Source: Vulcanisaeta sp. JCM 16161
GTDB lineage: Archaea; Thermoproteota; Thermoprotei; Thermoproteales; Thermocladiaceae
Direction of reading: 5' to 3'
DNA: 64,000 nt
NCBI RefSeq assembly: GCF_001316285.1
Contig: NZ_BBDO01000001.1
Location: 248,001-312,000, forward strand
The position numbers were made by a program, and so were the translations under genes. Shown here in pieces: positions 1-8,998 of this stretch (its first letter is position 1; each line of letters begins with the position of its first letter). The notes under the pieces were generated by a model. It saw only the letters and a program-made list of their open reading frames with translations. It was not told where the DNA came from and did not search any database.

Positions 1-255
1 GACCACGTCGTTAATTGGGCGCCAACGATGCTCCAGGTATTCTTCACAAAGGGTGAGGTCATTGATCACGAAACAGCCAGTAAATCAGACACTAAACTAT
101 ACTTAAGGCTCCATGAGGAGTTGCTAAGGCGCGGAGTCTTCATAGCCCCTAGTCAATTTGAGGCGGTGTTCACAAGCTCAAGCCACACCAATGATATTAT
201 TGAGGAGACCCTTAGGCAGGTTGAGGACTCCGCCAAGGTCCTAAGGCAGATTTAG
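1..255 (+). CDS. hemL: Glutamate-1-semialdehyde 2,1-aminomutase, C-terminal part
   Basis: The frame is open from the first base, so only the last 84 residues are in the window. The tail, with LQVFFTKGEV near its start and APSQFEAVFTSSSH in the middle, is typical of the C-terminal domain of this PLP enzyme, which converts glutamate-1-semialdehyde to 5-aminolevulinate for tetrapyrrole synthesis. It converges on hemA, the enzyme of the preceding step, with a 4-base overlap at the stop codons. The pairing supports both calls. The active-site lysine lies upstream, outside the window. Confidence 0.9.
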   Translation, partial: DHVVNWAPTMLQVFFTKGEVIDHETASKSDTKLYLRLHEELLRRGVFIAPSQFEAVFTSSSHTNDIIEETLRQVEDSAKVLRQI

Positions 256-1436
256 TTCTCATTTCTCCTGAGCACCTCCATTAAATAAGCCCTCAACATC
301 CTTACGGCATCCCCATTACCTACCTCCGCAAGTCTCCTCATGTTCTCCAGGTAATTATGCATAATCTTCTTAATCAATGACCTGCTCATGGCATCAATCA
401 CGGCCTCCGCATCCTCACCATTCCTCAACGCATTCAAAGCCTCCTTAACCTCCTCCTCCCTAATCTCCTCGATAAACCTCATTACATCCTTAATAGCCTC
501 ATCGGCATCACTACGCATGATAAGTCTCATTATTCTCTCGGCCTCATAATCAATCTCCGATAATTCGTTCATCACCTTACTCTTACCATTCACGTAATTC
601 GTGTATGGCTCCCTTAAATCCTCAAGCCTAGTAACCTTGATATGCCCATTACCCTGAACACTAACTGCACTTGGTGTTGAAACATCAATTATTAGCCTTG
701 GTAATGAATCGTTTATGGAACCATCAAGGTTAATTAGGGGCGACTGCACCGATATCGCTACGATTAAGGCATCATACTTACCACTCGTTAATTCGCTCAT
801 TAATGATTCAAGACCCAACAGCCTTATTGAATTACCAAATTCGTACTTAAGCTTATCTGTTGTCCTATTTATTACCGTTATATTCCTATAACCATTCCGG
901 AGAAGCTCCCTAACCACACCCCTTGCAACCTCGCCGCCGCCAATAACGAGTACATTACTATCCTTATCAACATCCCTCATTACATAATCCGCCAGGAACT
1001 TCACGAATGAGATGTCGTAGAGGTTATGCCTACGCCTAAAGTCCTCCCCAAACCTAATTGCGGACTCAAACAATACCCTCAACCTTGGTGATGGCTTACC
1101 CGCACTATATGCCCTCTTGACCTGGGACAAAATCTCCCTTTCTCCCAGAAACATTGAGTCAAGCCCAGCTACAACCAGTAGTAGGTGCTTGACGGCATCT
1201 AAGTCATAAAGTACCCTAGGCCTTACCCCAGCCTTCACGTTGATTAACTCAATTAACTCATCCTCATTCTCATCACCATCTAGGTAAAACTCAACCCTAT
1301 TACAGGTCTCCAATGCAATTAGCGAGTCGTATAATTTATATAACTTCGTTAATTCATCATTCGTGAAATAGGCCTTAGACAATGTATTTAGGTCGTAATC
1401 CCGGTAAGTCATTACTAACGACTTAATCCTGCTCAT
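252..1436 (-). CDS. hemA: Glutamyl-tRNA reductase
   Basis: This 394-residue protein makes glutamate-1-semialdehyde from Glu-tRNA, the first step of C5-pathway tetrapyrrole synthesis. The N-terminal catalytic domain has ETCNRVE with the nucleophilic Cys at about residue 45 and the family motif DSMFLGEREILSQV at about 93-106. A Rossmann NADPH domain follows (VIGGGEVARGV, near 165), then a helical dimerisation domain. Length and motifs are normal and the frame is intact. The ATG at 1436 has an A/T-rich TATA-like stretch (around 1468-1476 on this strand) at the right distance for leaderless transcription. Confidence 0.95.
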   Translation of the reverse strand: MSRIKSLVMTYRDYDLNTLSKAYFTNDELTKLYKLYDSLIALETCNRVEFYLDGDENEDELIELINVKAGVRPRVLYDLDAVKHLLLVVAGLDSMFLGEREILSQVKRAYSAGKPSPRLRVLFESAIRFGEDFRRRHNLYDISFVKFLADYVMRDVDKDSNVLVIGGGEVARGVVRELLRNGYRNITVINRTTDKLKYEFGNSIRLLGLESLMSELTSGKYDALIVAISVQSPLINLDGSINDSLPRLIIDVSTPSAVSVQGNGHIKVTRLEDLREPYTNYVNGKSKVMNELSEIDYEAERIMRLIMRSDADEAIKDVMRFIEEIREEEVKEALNALRNGEDAEAVIDAMSRSLIKKIMHNYLENMRRLAEVGNGDAVRMLRAYLMEVLRRNEN

Positions 1437-1557
1437 TCAATAATCATTAAGTATCGAATGTAGGCTTATTTTAAGCATTGTTTCAGGTGCTAATGTAAAA
1501 TAACTATACTGTGGGCAGCATAAAGCTAAATAACTAATTATTCCCGATGTACTACTC

Positions 1558-2801
1558 GTGGGGTCAAAGGTAAGCCTAGATGATGTGCTTAAGTACGTTG
1601 ATGGACAAAGGGATTTTGTAATTGAATTGTATAGGGGCTTCATACCAATAAAGGCTCTGGCTCCCGAGAACGGCGGCGACGGAGAGTGGGATAGGGCTAA
1701 TTACCTATTGGGCGTGGTTAGGAGGTACTTTGATGAGGTTAGGGTGATAGAGGCCCCTGATAATAGGGTTAGTAGGGGTTCAAGGCCGAACATAGTAGCC
1801 TGATAAAGGGACTTGACAAATCAAGGACCTATTGGGTCATCGCCCATATGGACACCGTACCCGAGGGTGATAGGTCGTTGTGGAGTTATGAGCCTTTTAA
1901 TGCCACGGTAATCGGTGACGTCATCTATGGTAGGGGTGTTGAGGATAATGGGCAGGGCATCGTCATGGGAATAACGGTGGGTAAGGTGTTGAGGGAGCTT
2001 GGCATAACCCCACCGGTTAATTACGGCGTAATACTGGCTAGTGATGAGGAAGTCGGTAGTAAGTACGGTATTCAATACGTAATTAATAAAGAGCCAAACT
2101 TAATAGGCAGTAAGGACCTCGTGCTGGTCCCCGACGCAGGTAATGCTGAAGGCTCGATGATAGAGATTGCCGAGAAGGGGATACTCTGGGTTAAGGTGAC
2201 GGTTTACGGGAAGCAGGCGCACGCATCATTACCCGAACTAGGCCTTAATGCCTACAGGCTTGGTAGTGAGTTAACCCTTGAGATAGATAGAAGGCTGCAT
2301 GAGGTGTTTAGCTATGAGGACCCGCTGTTCATACCGCCCAGGTCAACCTTCGAACCAACGAAGGTAGAGCCAAACGTTGGTAATGTGAATACAATACCTG
2401 GCAAGCACGTATTCTACATAGACTGTAGAATACTACCTAAGTACGGCATTGATGAGGTTCTCAGGGTAATTAAGGACACGGCGAATAATTACTGCAACAC
2501 CCACGGTTGTAGGGTTGATATTGAAGTCGTTAGTAGGGAGGACCCAGTACAACCAACAAGTGCGGATAGTGAAATCGTTAGGAGATTGGCTAAGGCAATA
2601 AGGATTGTGAAGGGCCTAGAGCCTAAGTTACTAGGTATTGGTGGTGGCACATACGCCCGCTACCTGAGGGCTAGGGGCATACCCGTGGCTGTTTGGATGA
2701 CGTCTAAGGAAACGGCCCACGCACCTGATGAGCACGTACTCCTCAGTGACGTAATTAGCGATGTAAAGACCGTAGTCGCATCATTACTCACGGAGCCATA
2801 G
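1558..2801 (+). CDS. M20 family metallo-deacylase/peptidase (ArgE/DapE/LysK type), one frame break
   Basis: A zinc-dependent amidohydrolase of about 414 residues. AHMDTVPEGD carries the first metal His and Asp, GRGVEDNGQG the bridging Asp, DEEVGS the catalytic Glu, and a late His lies in TAHAPDEH. The dimerisation insert sits between. The frame breaks at about 1800-1805: RPNIVA runs into a stop and the protein resumes one frame over with KGLDKSRTYWVIAHMD, so one base appears to be missing. The start is GTG 1558. The substrate cannot be fixed from sequence; in this group it is usually an N-acyl amino acid or a LysW-carried intermediate, but no lysine or arginine genes are adjacent. Confidence 0.8.
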
Positions 2802-2849
2802 CAACTTATGCCTTAAATTCATAAGCTCTCATATGGATCATAGGTAAGA

Positions 2850-3799
2850 ATGAGGGTTTTAGTAACATTTGAGCCATACGCAAGGAGTATAAGCCATATG
2901 ACCTACTATCTAGGATAAGTTGTGGTCAAGTCGTTGAGTGGGGTCGTAATAAGTGCGTAATTGACCTAAGCAATTGCGGTTCAAATGCCCTGACACTCCT
3001 TAGGGATATTAATTATGTGGCGCATGTATCAATAATTGACCAAGTAATTAACAGGGACTTAAGCACGTTATTTACGGTAGCCAAGGAGGTGCTCCTAAAC
3101 CTTATTAGTAATAGGGATGGTACGTTTAAAGTCATTGTTAAGAGAATGGATAAGAAATACCCAATGACGAGTATTGAACTTGCGAAGAAGCTTGGTGAGT
3201 ACTTAGCCCAATTCGCTAAGGCTGACCTGGAGAATCCCGATTACGTAATATATATTGAGGTTAGGGAGGACTCCTTCATCGTAGCCCACTCAACGAGAGA
3301 CTTATTCCGTAAGAGGAGGGAGGCAATACCGATGGATTGGGTAGATAAAGTGATTGGTATTGTTGAGGGTCCTAAGGAGGTTTATGAGACCATGGACTTG
3401 ATACAGCTTAGTCACGCACTTGGTGTTGAGGTTAGGTTAATAACAAGTCAGTTACTCGTTGATAGGGCGTTGAGGGCTTTGAAGCTTAATTCCCTGCCTA
3501 GGGTTAGGGTTGTGAACGTTGAGGAGGCATTGAGTGGTGTTGACATACCCATCGTGTTGTCAATGCATGCTAATTATAATGAGAGGAAGTTAATTGAGGT
3601 GAGTAGGGAGGCATTTAGCAGGGGGTTGAGGATTGGCCTGATACTTGGTAATGAGTACGAGGATGTTAGTCTAGCCCTGAGGAGTAGGGCTATGTATGAG
3701 GTCAGGCTTGGCCCCATGACAGGTCATCCAATGAGGACTACGATTGCGTTGGCCTATGCCATTAGTGTTATATATACAACGTGGTTAATTAATCAGTGA
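2850..3799 (+). CDS. THUMP domain RNA-binding protein with SPOUT-like C-terminal region, one frame break
   Basis: The N-terminal part starting MRVLVTFEPYARSIS is in a different frame from the main 260-residue part. Joining them near 2915 gives a continuous protein of about 316 residues. The region around residues 70-150 (FKVIVKRMDKKYP, then VYIEVREDSFIVA-type strands) matches a THUMP fold, which binds the acceptor end of tRNA. The C-terminal part resembles the SPOUT-like half of archaeal THUMP proteins. The exact modification is unknown. It overlaps the next gene by one base. Confidence 0.65.
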
Positions 3800-4248
3800 T
3801 GCTTCCTGAGGTTAATATTGGGCGTGGTAGGTTTAAGGCATTACCTAGTAGGTACGCATTATTATTCATGGTTTGGTACTCAAGGGGTTCATCGACGAAT
3901 CTTTACAGATTATTGTTAATGACTTACCTTGCGTCGCATGTTGTTAGGTACGTGTTTGAGAACCCACCAATTATTAGTAGGTCCGTCCTTAAGGACTTGG
4001 ATGAGTTGGTTAATGAGGACTTAATTGAGTTAGGTACTGTGGGTGGTAGGGCAGTTGTTAGGGTTACGGATAGGGGTAGGAGGTTAATCGGTGAGTTGTA
4101 TGGTTTAGGGAATGAGTATGTATTGTTTGGTGACTACTTAATAGTTAGGTTGAGGGATTTGTTTAATGAGTTAGCCAGGCTCGTTAATGCCTACCAGGAC
4201 ATGGATACTGCCGTTCTACTCTCAATAGCGCTTAGGGAGCATCGCTAA
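3799..4248 (+). CDS. Hypothetical protein with winged-helix-like middle region
   Basis: I do not recognise the family. The ATG at 3799 shares a base with the previous stop, so the two are probably cotranscribed. Residues 55-95 (LKDLDELVNEDLIELGTVGGRAVVRVTDRGRRLI) look like the recognition helix and wing of a winged helix. The last residues may be out of frame: in another frame the stretch up to the TAG at 4326-4328 continues as ASLREGGVEGNVLRDLAFDL, so the true C-terminus may lie at 4328. That extension is inference. Confidence 0.5.
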   Translation: MLPEVNIGRGRFKALPSRYALLFMVWYSRGSSTNLYRLLLMTYLASHVVRYVFENPPIISRSVLKDLDELVNEDLIELGTVGGRAVVRVTDRGRRLIGELYGLGNEYVLFGDYLIVRLRDLFNELARLVNAYQDMDTAVLLSIALREHR

Positions 4249-4365
4249 GGGAGGGTGGGGTTGAGGGTAATGTGCTGAGAGACCTAGCCTTTGACTTAAG
4301 GAGACCTTGCGAGAATGTGCTTGGTTAGCATAATGTTTTTAATACCCACCCACAACCTGGTCTTG

Positions 4366-4942
4366 ATGGCGAAGGGGCTTTACCACTATTTAGCCGAGGC
4401 GTGGGCTGGGGCTAGGAATAACTGGGTTTGGGACGTGGTAATGAAGCAGAGGTTGATAGAGTGGCGTAGGGAGCCATCCATTGTTAGTTGATAAGCCGAC
4501 TAGGATTAACAAGGCTAGGCAGTATGGATATAAGGCTAAGCAGGGAATAATAGTTGTTAGGGTTAGGCTTAGGAGGGGTCCATTCAATAGGAGGAGACCG
4601 AACAGTGGTAGGAGACCAAAGAGAATGGGCGTCTACGGAATAACCACAAGCAAGAGCCTTCAGTTAATTGCTGAGGAGAGGGCCGCCAGGAAGCACCCAA
4701 ACATGGAGGTTCTCGGTTCGTACTGGGTTGGTGAGGATGGGACCTATGTATGGTATGAAGTCATCTTAGTGGACCCGAATCACCCAGCCATTAGGAGTGA
4801 CCCAGACTTTGCCTGGCTTGTTGGTAAGGAGGATAAGGAGGGACGTAGGAGGAGAAGGTTGAGGGAGAGGCAGAAGAAGTTGCTTGAGAGGTTAAGGAAG
4901 AGGGCTGAGCAGATCCAGCAGTCTCAATCTCAGCAGTCATAA
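4366..4942 (+). CDS. rpl15e: 50S ribosomal protein L15e, frame break near residue 41
   Basis: The N-terminus ([20 protein letters not shown]) and the C-terminal 153 residues ([19 protein letters not shown], then [19 protein letters not shown]) are both unmistakable L15e but lie in different frames. The join is at about 4485-4492. Adding two G residues inside agttgat would give EPSIVRVDKPTR, the family-like sequence. L15e is a large-subunit protein at the base of the exosome/RNase P operon that follows. A TATA-like tttttaata lies about 25-30 bases before the ATG. The gene is essential, so the break is most likely an error in the sequence. Confidence 0.93.
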
Positions 4943-4952
4943 GCCTACTTTT

Positions 4953-5360
4953 ATGTCCATTAATCAATTAGATCTTGAGGTTAATATACATGCAACCGAG
5001 GACTTGGACAGGATCATTAATTACCTGGTTAAGTTATTAACGGATAAGGCGCCGATGGTTATTGAGGTGGTTTATGGGCATTATGGCAACCCAATATATA
5101 GGGTTCAATCATCCATTAGGGATAGGGAATTGGCAATGAGTATTGTTAAGTCGATATGCTCATCACTCGTGAATAGGGACTACCTATTAAGGACTATTGA
5201 GAGTAGGGTTGATGGTTCTGGGAGTGTCTTCCTCAGGCTTGATAAGCAGGAGTTTGTGAAAGGCCGTATCGTGCTTAATGATGGGGATGACGTAGTCAGG
5301 GTTAGGATCAGGGTTACGGGCATTAACGTCATACAGTTTATTAATGAGGTTTGTAAGTGA
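4953..5360 (+). CDS. COG1325-type RNA-binding protein, exosome-operon member
   Basis: A 135-residue protein immediately downstream of rpl15e and upstream of the RNase P proteins, the position held by the COG1325 predicted exosome-associated family in many archaea. It has an alternating alpha/beta pattern (HATEDLDRIINYLVKLL, then IEVVYGHYGNPIYRVQSSI) as in that family. The role in RNA processing or degradation is inferred mainly from operon context. The frame is intact. Confidence 0.7.
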   Translation: MSINQLDLEVNIHATEDLDRIINYLVKLLTDKAPMVIEVVYGHYGNPIYRVQSSIRDRELAMSIVKSICSSLVNRDYLLRTIESRVDGSGSVFLRLDKQEFVKGRIVLNDGDDVVRVRIRVTGINVIQFINEVCK

Positions 5361-5369
5361 GCGTAGGTA

Positions 5370-5981
5370 ATGTTTGTGGAGTTACACCTTAGTTCTACGG
5401 ATAGGAGGTTAATTAGGCTACTCAAGGCGCTTGGCTATGGCTTGGTGGCGTTGGTGATCGGCGGTGGTAATGACATTGAGGAGATGCCCACCTTCAGGAA
5501 GCTCGTGATTACGCAGGGAAGCGCCTGGAAGATAAGGATGTATAAAAGCTTTGACCTGGTGTCTGTGATTCCGTGGAGTAGGTTCGTGCTTAATAAGTTA
5601 ATAAGTGATGATAGGGTTGATGTAATAACGATTAACGAGGTTAATAGGAATATCCTGCCATCGAAGGATCAGGCCAGGGTTATGGCTAGGGAGGGTAAGG
5701 CATTGGAGATAGTCATAAACCCTATAGTGAGTAATGGTGAGGGTGGGCTGGCATTTTTAAGGAGTATTATTAATGAGTACTCAGCAATTGATGGCCTTAG
5801 GATAGTGGTGTCGCAGGGCATAGGTAAGGTGTCAGATGTTAGAAATCCTAGGGATGTTGCGAAGTTAATAGAGGTGCTGGCTGATGTCAACGCCAAGCCC
5901 TTGATCAGCGATAATCCGTATGAGGTAGTTGTAGATGCCTGTATAGGAGGGGTGTTTGTTTATGAGGTATGTGATAATTGA
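5370..5981 (+). CDS. rnp3: RNase P protein component 3 (Rpp30, PHP-like fold)
   Basis: This 203-residue protein matches archaeal Rpp30: a TIM-barrel-like repeat of short strands and helices (YGLVALVIGG, VDVITINEVN, ALEIVINPIV, GLRIVVSQGI) and a late NPYEVV motif. It pairs with Pop5, whose gene overlaps the end of this one, and supports tRNA 5-prime end maturation. Thermoproteaceae have a reduced RNase P for which Pop5 and Rpp30 are the known proteins, and both are present here together. Confidence 0.88.
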   Translation: MFVELHLSSTDRRLIRLLKALGYGLVALVIGGGNDIEEMPTFRKLVITQGSAWKIRMYKSFDLVSVIPWSRFVLNKLISDDRVDVITINEVNRNILPSKDQARVMAREGKALEIVINPIVSNGEGGLAFLRSIINEYSAIDGLRIVVSQGIGKVSDVRNPRDVAKLIEVLADVNAKPLISDNPYEVVVDACIGGVFVYEVCDN

Positions 5982-6284
5982 TATTTACCCGAGAGAGTCC
6001 ATGGACAGGGTAATCCCTGAGTTAAATAATTGGTTTAGGTCCTTCGCCGGCAAGGATGCCATCGGTGTTGAACCGAGAATTATTGCGAAGTATGAGGGCA
6101 GGGGTAGTTGGTCCTTCAAGTACCTAACAATTTACTTAAGTACTTAAGATCCGCCGTTGTAATGACTGGTAGAGGAGGCAATGCCGCAGTCGTTACCGTT
6201 AAGGTTACGGGCACCGTTAGAAAGGCCTTGGCAATAGCGTCCTCTGTGCCCTACCTATTCAATGAGTTTTCTGAGCAGGGATGA
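5962..6284 (+). CDS. rnp2: RNase P protein component 2 (Pop5), one frame break
   Basis: The start is ATG 5962, inside the end of rnp3 and just after a purine-rich gtataggaggggtg. The first 60 residues (MRYVIIDIYPRE, then EPRIIAKYEGRGSWSFKYL) end early; the C-terminal GGNAAVTVKVTGTVRKAL continues one frame over from about 6145 to TGA 6282-6284. The join needs one extra base. Total is about 107 residues, normal for Pop5. The stop overlaps the end of an antisense C/D box sRNA. Confidence 0.8.
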
Positions 6285-6337
6285 TCAGCTCGTCGTGAGG
6301 TCCTCACGGCTCAGTTTTGATACCCATCATCACGCAC
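6281..6337 (-). ncRNA. C/D box sRNA (2-prime-O-methylation guide), candidate 1
   Basis: On the reverse strand all four boxes are present with canonical spacing. Box C GTGATGA is at 6333-6327, a 12-nt guide at 6326-6315, box D-prime CTGA at 6314-6311, a 3-nt spacer, box C-prime GTGAGGA at 6307-6301, a 12-nt guide at 6300-6289, and box D CTGA at 6288-6285. It fills the gap after pop5. The D guide is complementary to ctcgtcgtgagg, which resembles (with two bases fewer) the conserved 16S rRNA stretch CUCGUGCCGUGAGG as I remember it. The target is therefore tentative; the box architecture is direct observation. Confidence 0.85.
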
Positions 6338-6452
6338 GATATGCGCAATTCACAGGCTTAAATGGCTTTGTCTCCTATTCACGGTAATGGTGTTGCCTGC
6401 TTAATACTATAATAACCCCTGTTATAGTATATTAACGGTAGTTTATTACTCA

Positions 6453-6920
6453 TTATCTGGCATCTACGACCTCGCCTATGAATATTGTGTGGTCACCACC
6501 TGGATATTTTGCAGTTACTCTACAATCTAGATAGGCTATTGTACCCTCAATTATTGGTGAGCCCGTCTTAGCAGTCCTAACTCTTAATCCCTTAAACCTC
6601 TCCTCCCTTGGTGCTGTGGCGAATTTAATGGCTAGGTCCTTCATGTCATCAGGCAGTATATTAACTGCATACACGTTTGACCTATCAATGGCCTCATGAC
6701 TAGCCAGCCTCTTGTCAATGGCTATAAGCACCAGCGGCGGGTCGAGTGATAAGGACGTGAAGGAATTAACGGTGAGTCCATAGTACTCATTATTATAGAC
6801 CGTGGTGACTATTGTTACGCCGGTTGGGTAATTTCTCATTATTGCCTTAAGTAATTCGCCGGATATGGACATTACGGCATTAAATACGTTGGTGTTAAAA
6901 TGCTTTGTGTTCCTAATCAT
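6453..6920 (-). CDS. Flavin reductase family protein (FMN-binding split barrel)
   Basis: A small flavoprotein of the flavin reductase-like domain family. MRNYPTGVTIVTT, GLTVNSFTSLSLDPPLVLIAI and NVYAVNILPDD are the family signatures for the FMN-binding split barrel. It likely reduces flavin with NAD(P)H or acts as an FMN-dependent reductase; the substrate is unknown. The long start at 6920 overlaps the dppF stop by one base. An internal ATG at 6872 (MSISGELLKAIMRN) would give a more usual length. Confidence 0.85.
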   Translation of the reverse strand: MIRNTKHFNTNVFNAVMSISGELLKAIMRNYPTGVTIVTTVYNNEYYGLTVNSFTSLSLDPPLVLIAIDKRLASHEAIDRSNVYAVNILPDDMKDLAIKFATAPREERFKGLRVRTAKTGSPIIEGTIAYLDCRVTAKYPGGDHTIFIGEVVDAR

Positions 6921-7934
6921 TACCTTTTAACGTATAGCCAGCACTTAACAAAGACGCCGGGCCTTGCCTCGACTACGGGTGGTTCCTGCCTCTTACAGAT
7001 ATCCATTGCGAATGGGCATCTTGGGTGGAATCTACAGCCAGGTGGTGGATTGGCCAGGTTGGGCGGTTCACCAGGGGCAACCTTCCTCTCCCTCAACCTA
7101 TTGCTTGGGTCTGGATCTGGTATTGCCTCAATGAGTGATTGAGCGTAAGGATGAAGCGGGTTCTTAACCACGTCCCTGAAGGGGCCGTACTCCGCGAACT
7201 GGCCTGCGTACATTATCAGTATGTAATCGCTGAAATACTTCGCGGTTGAGATGTCATGGGTTATGTACATGAAGGCCATCTTATGCTTCTGTTGGATATC
7301 CTTAAGTATTGTCAGTATTTCAACCTTATTGACGCATCAAGCATCGAGACGGGCTCGTCAGCGACTATGAAGTCTGGGTTCGTTATTATGGCCCTGGCAA
7401 TTGCAATCCTCTGTCTTTGACCACCGCTAAGCATGTGTGGGTATTTATTGATGAAGTCCTCCGGCGGTGTTAACTTAACCTCCTCAAGAGCCTGTAAATC
7501 CTCTCCTCCCTTTCCTCCCTGGGTACTCCCTGGACCATGAGTGGCTCCTCAAGTATGAAGTGAATACTATGGAATGGGTTTAGGCTTGAATATGGGTCCT
7601 GAAATACCATACTGACTCTCCTTCTAAATCCAATTTTCTTTAGGTCATCCTCTTTCATGTGCGTTATATCATTACCATCAAAGTATATCTCGCCAGATAT
7701 CGGCTCAAGGAGTCTAATGAGTGTCCTACCTAGCGTAGTCTTACCACTACCAGACTCACCAACGATGGCCAATGTAATGCCCCTATCAATGCTTAGGCTA
7801 ATATCATCAACGGCCTTGACATACCTGGGCCTTGCGAATAAGCCAGGCTTTATTGTATAGTATGTCCTTAATCTATGGGCAACAATAAGACTGTCCTTCC
7901 TAACCCATGGCGTATCCTCAAAGACCTCAGGCAT
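6920..7934 (-). CDS. ABC transporter ATP-binding protein (OppF/DppF type), two frame breaks
   Basis: Walker A (GESGSGKTT, near residue 63), [11 protein letters not shown]-loop, signature LSGGQRQR and Walker B ([14 protein letters not shown]) are all present. The C-terminal zinc-like oligopeptide-transporter motif [15 protein letters not shown] is also there. Frame breaks near 7480 (after RIYRLLRRL) and near 7320 (after LDASIR) split the gene into three pieces whose order is collinear. It energises the permease encoded by dppB/dppC. An A/T-rich stretch (tttttaaac about 30 bases before the ATG) could give it its own promoter. Confidence 0.85.
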
Positions 7935-7978
7935 ATAGCAATTACGCCTTTCAAGGGATTGTTTAAAAATCTAACCTA

Positions 7979-8004
7979 TATTTGCATTTATAATTTATTT
8001 GCAT
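7979..8004. promoter_or_regulatory. Direct repeat tatttgcat x2 between the two ATPase genes
   Basis: The nonamer tatttgcat occurs at 7979-7987 and 7996-8004, 17 bases apart, in the A/T-rich 75-base gap between dppD and dppF. The gap also holds a TATA-like box for dppF. Spacing of about 1.5-1.7 helical turns and the promoter-like setting make a regulator site possible. A chance repeat in A/T-rich DNA is not excluded. Confidence 0.3.
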
Positions 8005-8009
8005 ATAAA

Positions 8010-8998
8010 TTACTTATATAACCAACAGGCCACGAGATGCTTCCTACTAGCCTTACCCTCAAGTTCCACCATTGGCGGTTCCTTAGCATCGCAAAGACCC
8101 TTCAAATAATCCCTATCCCTATAGAATGGGCATCTTGGGTGGAATCTACAGCCAGGCGGTGGGTTGATTAAACTTGGTACCTCGCCAGGTATGAATGATA
8201 AAGTCTTATCAACCCTTAGCGTTGGCACACTAGATATTAAGCCCTGGGTATATGGATGGCTTGGGTTTCCGTAAATATCCTCAGCGCCGCCTATCTCCAC
8301 CATTTTCCCAGCATACATTATGGCAACGGAGTCAGCAAGTTCGCTTGCCAGTGCTAGGTCGTGGGTTATGAATATGTATGAAAGTTTATACTCCCACTTA
8401 AGCTTCTTAAGTAGGTTCATTATGTTTGCTTGGGTTATTACGTCAAGGGCTGATGTTGGTTCATCAAGAATAACTAGCTTAGGGTGAGCCATTATCGCCA
8501 TGGCTATTATGACCCTCTGCTTCATACCACCGCTAAGTTGGTGTGGGTATCTACTCACGGTGTCCCTGGGCAATCCAACGGACTCCAGAGCGTCCATCGC
8601 CATTTTCAAGGCCTCATCCTTATTAGTTCCCTGCAATAGTAGTGGTTCAATCATTTGGTCACCAATCCTTATTACCGGGTTTAGGGCATTCATTGATGCT
8701 TGGGGCACCATGCAATCTTCCTCCACCTAATCTCCCTTCTAAACTCCTCCTCAGGTATGTGTAGGATCTCCTTACCATCAAGGTAAACCTCACCATCAAC
8801 AAGCGACACATTCCTCTCCCAAACCCTAATAAGTAACTTAGCCAGTGTTGATTTTCCACTACCAGACTCACCAACAACGGCTAGGGTCTCCCCCTCGCTT
8901 AACTCGAAGGATACATCATCCACAGCCTTAACGATGCCCTTCGTGGTTGTGTAATAAAGCCTTGCATGCCTAACTTCAAGTAGTGCCATGTTTATCAC
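8010..8998 (-). CDS. ABC transporter ATP-binding protein (OppD/DppD type), one frame break
   Basis: Walker A (GESGSGKSTLAK, near residue 48), signature LSGGMKQR, Walker B (KLVILDEPTSALD) and the C-terminal [15 protein letters not shown] motif identify the D subunit of a peptide-type importer. The frame breaks near 8705, within the Q-loop region: one frame ends at WRKIAWCPKHQ and the next resumes at MVPQASMNALNPV, so one base is missing or extra. The start overlaps the dppC stop by 4 bases, consistent with one operon. Confidence 0.87.

Noticed and set aside
4249..4330. Separate small gene between the hypothetical protein and rpl15e
   Set aside because: The open stretch ending at TAG 4326 has no start of its own and reads better as a frame-shifted C-terminus of the preceding gene.
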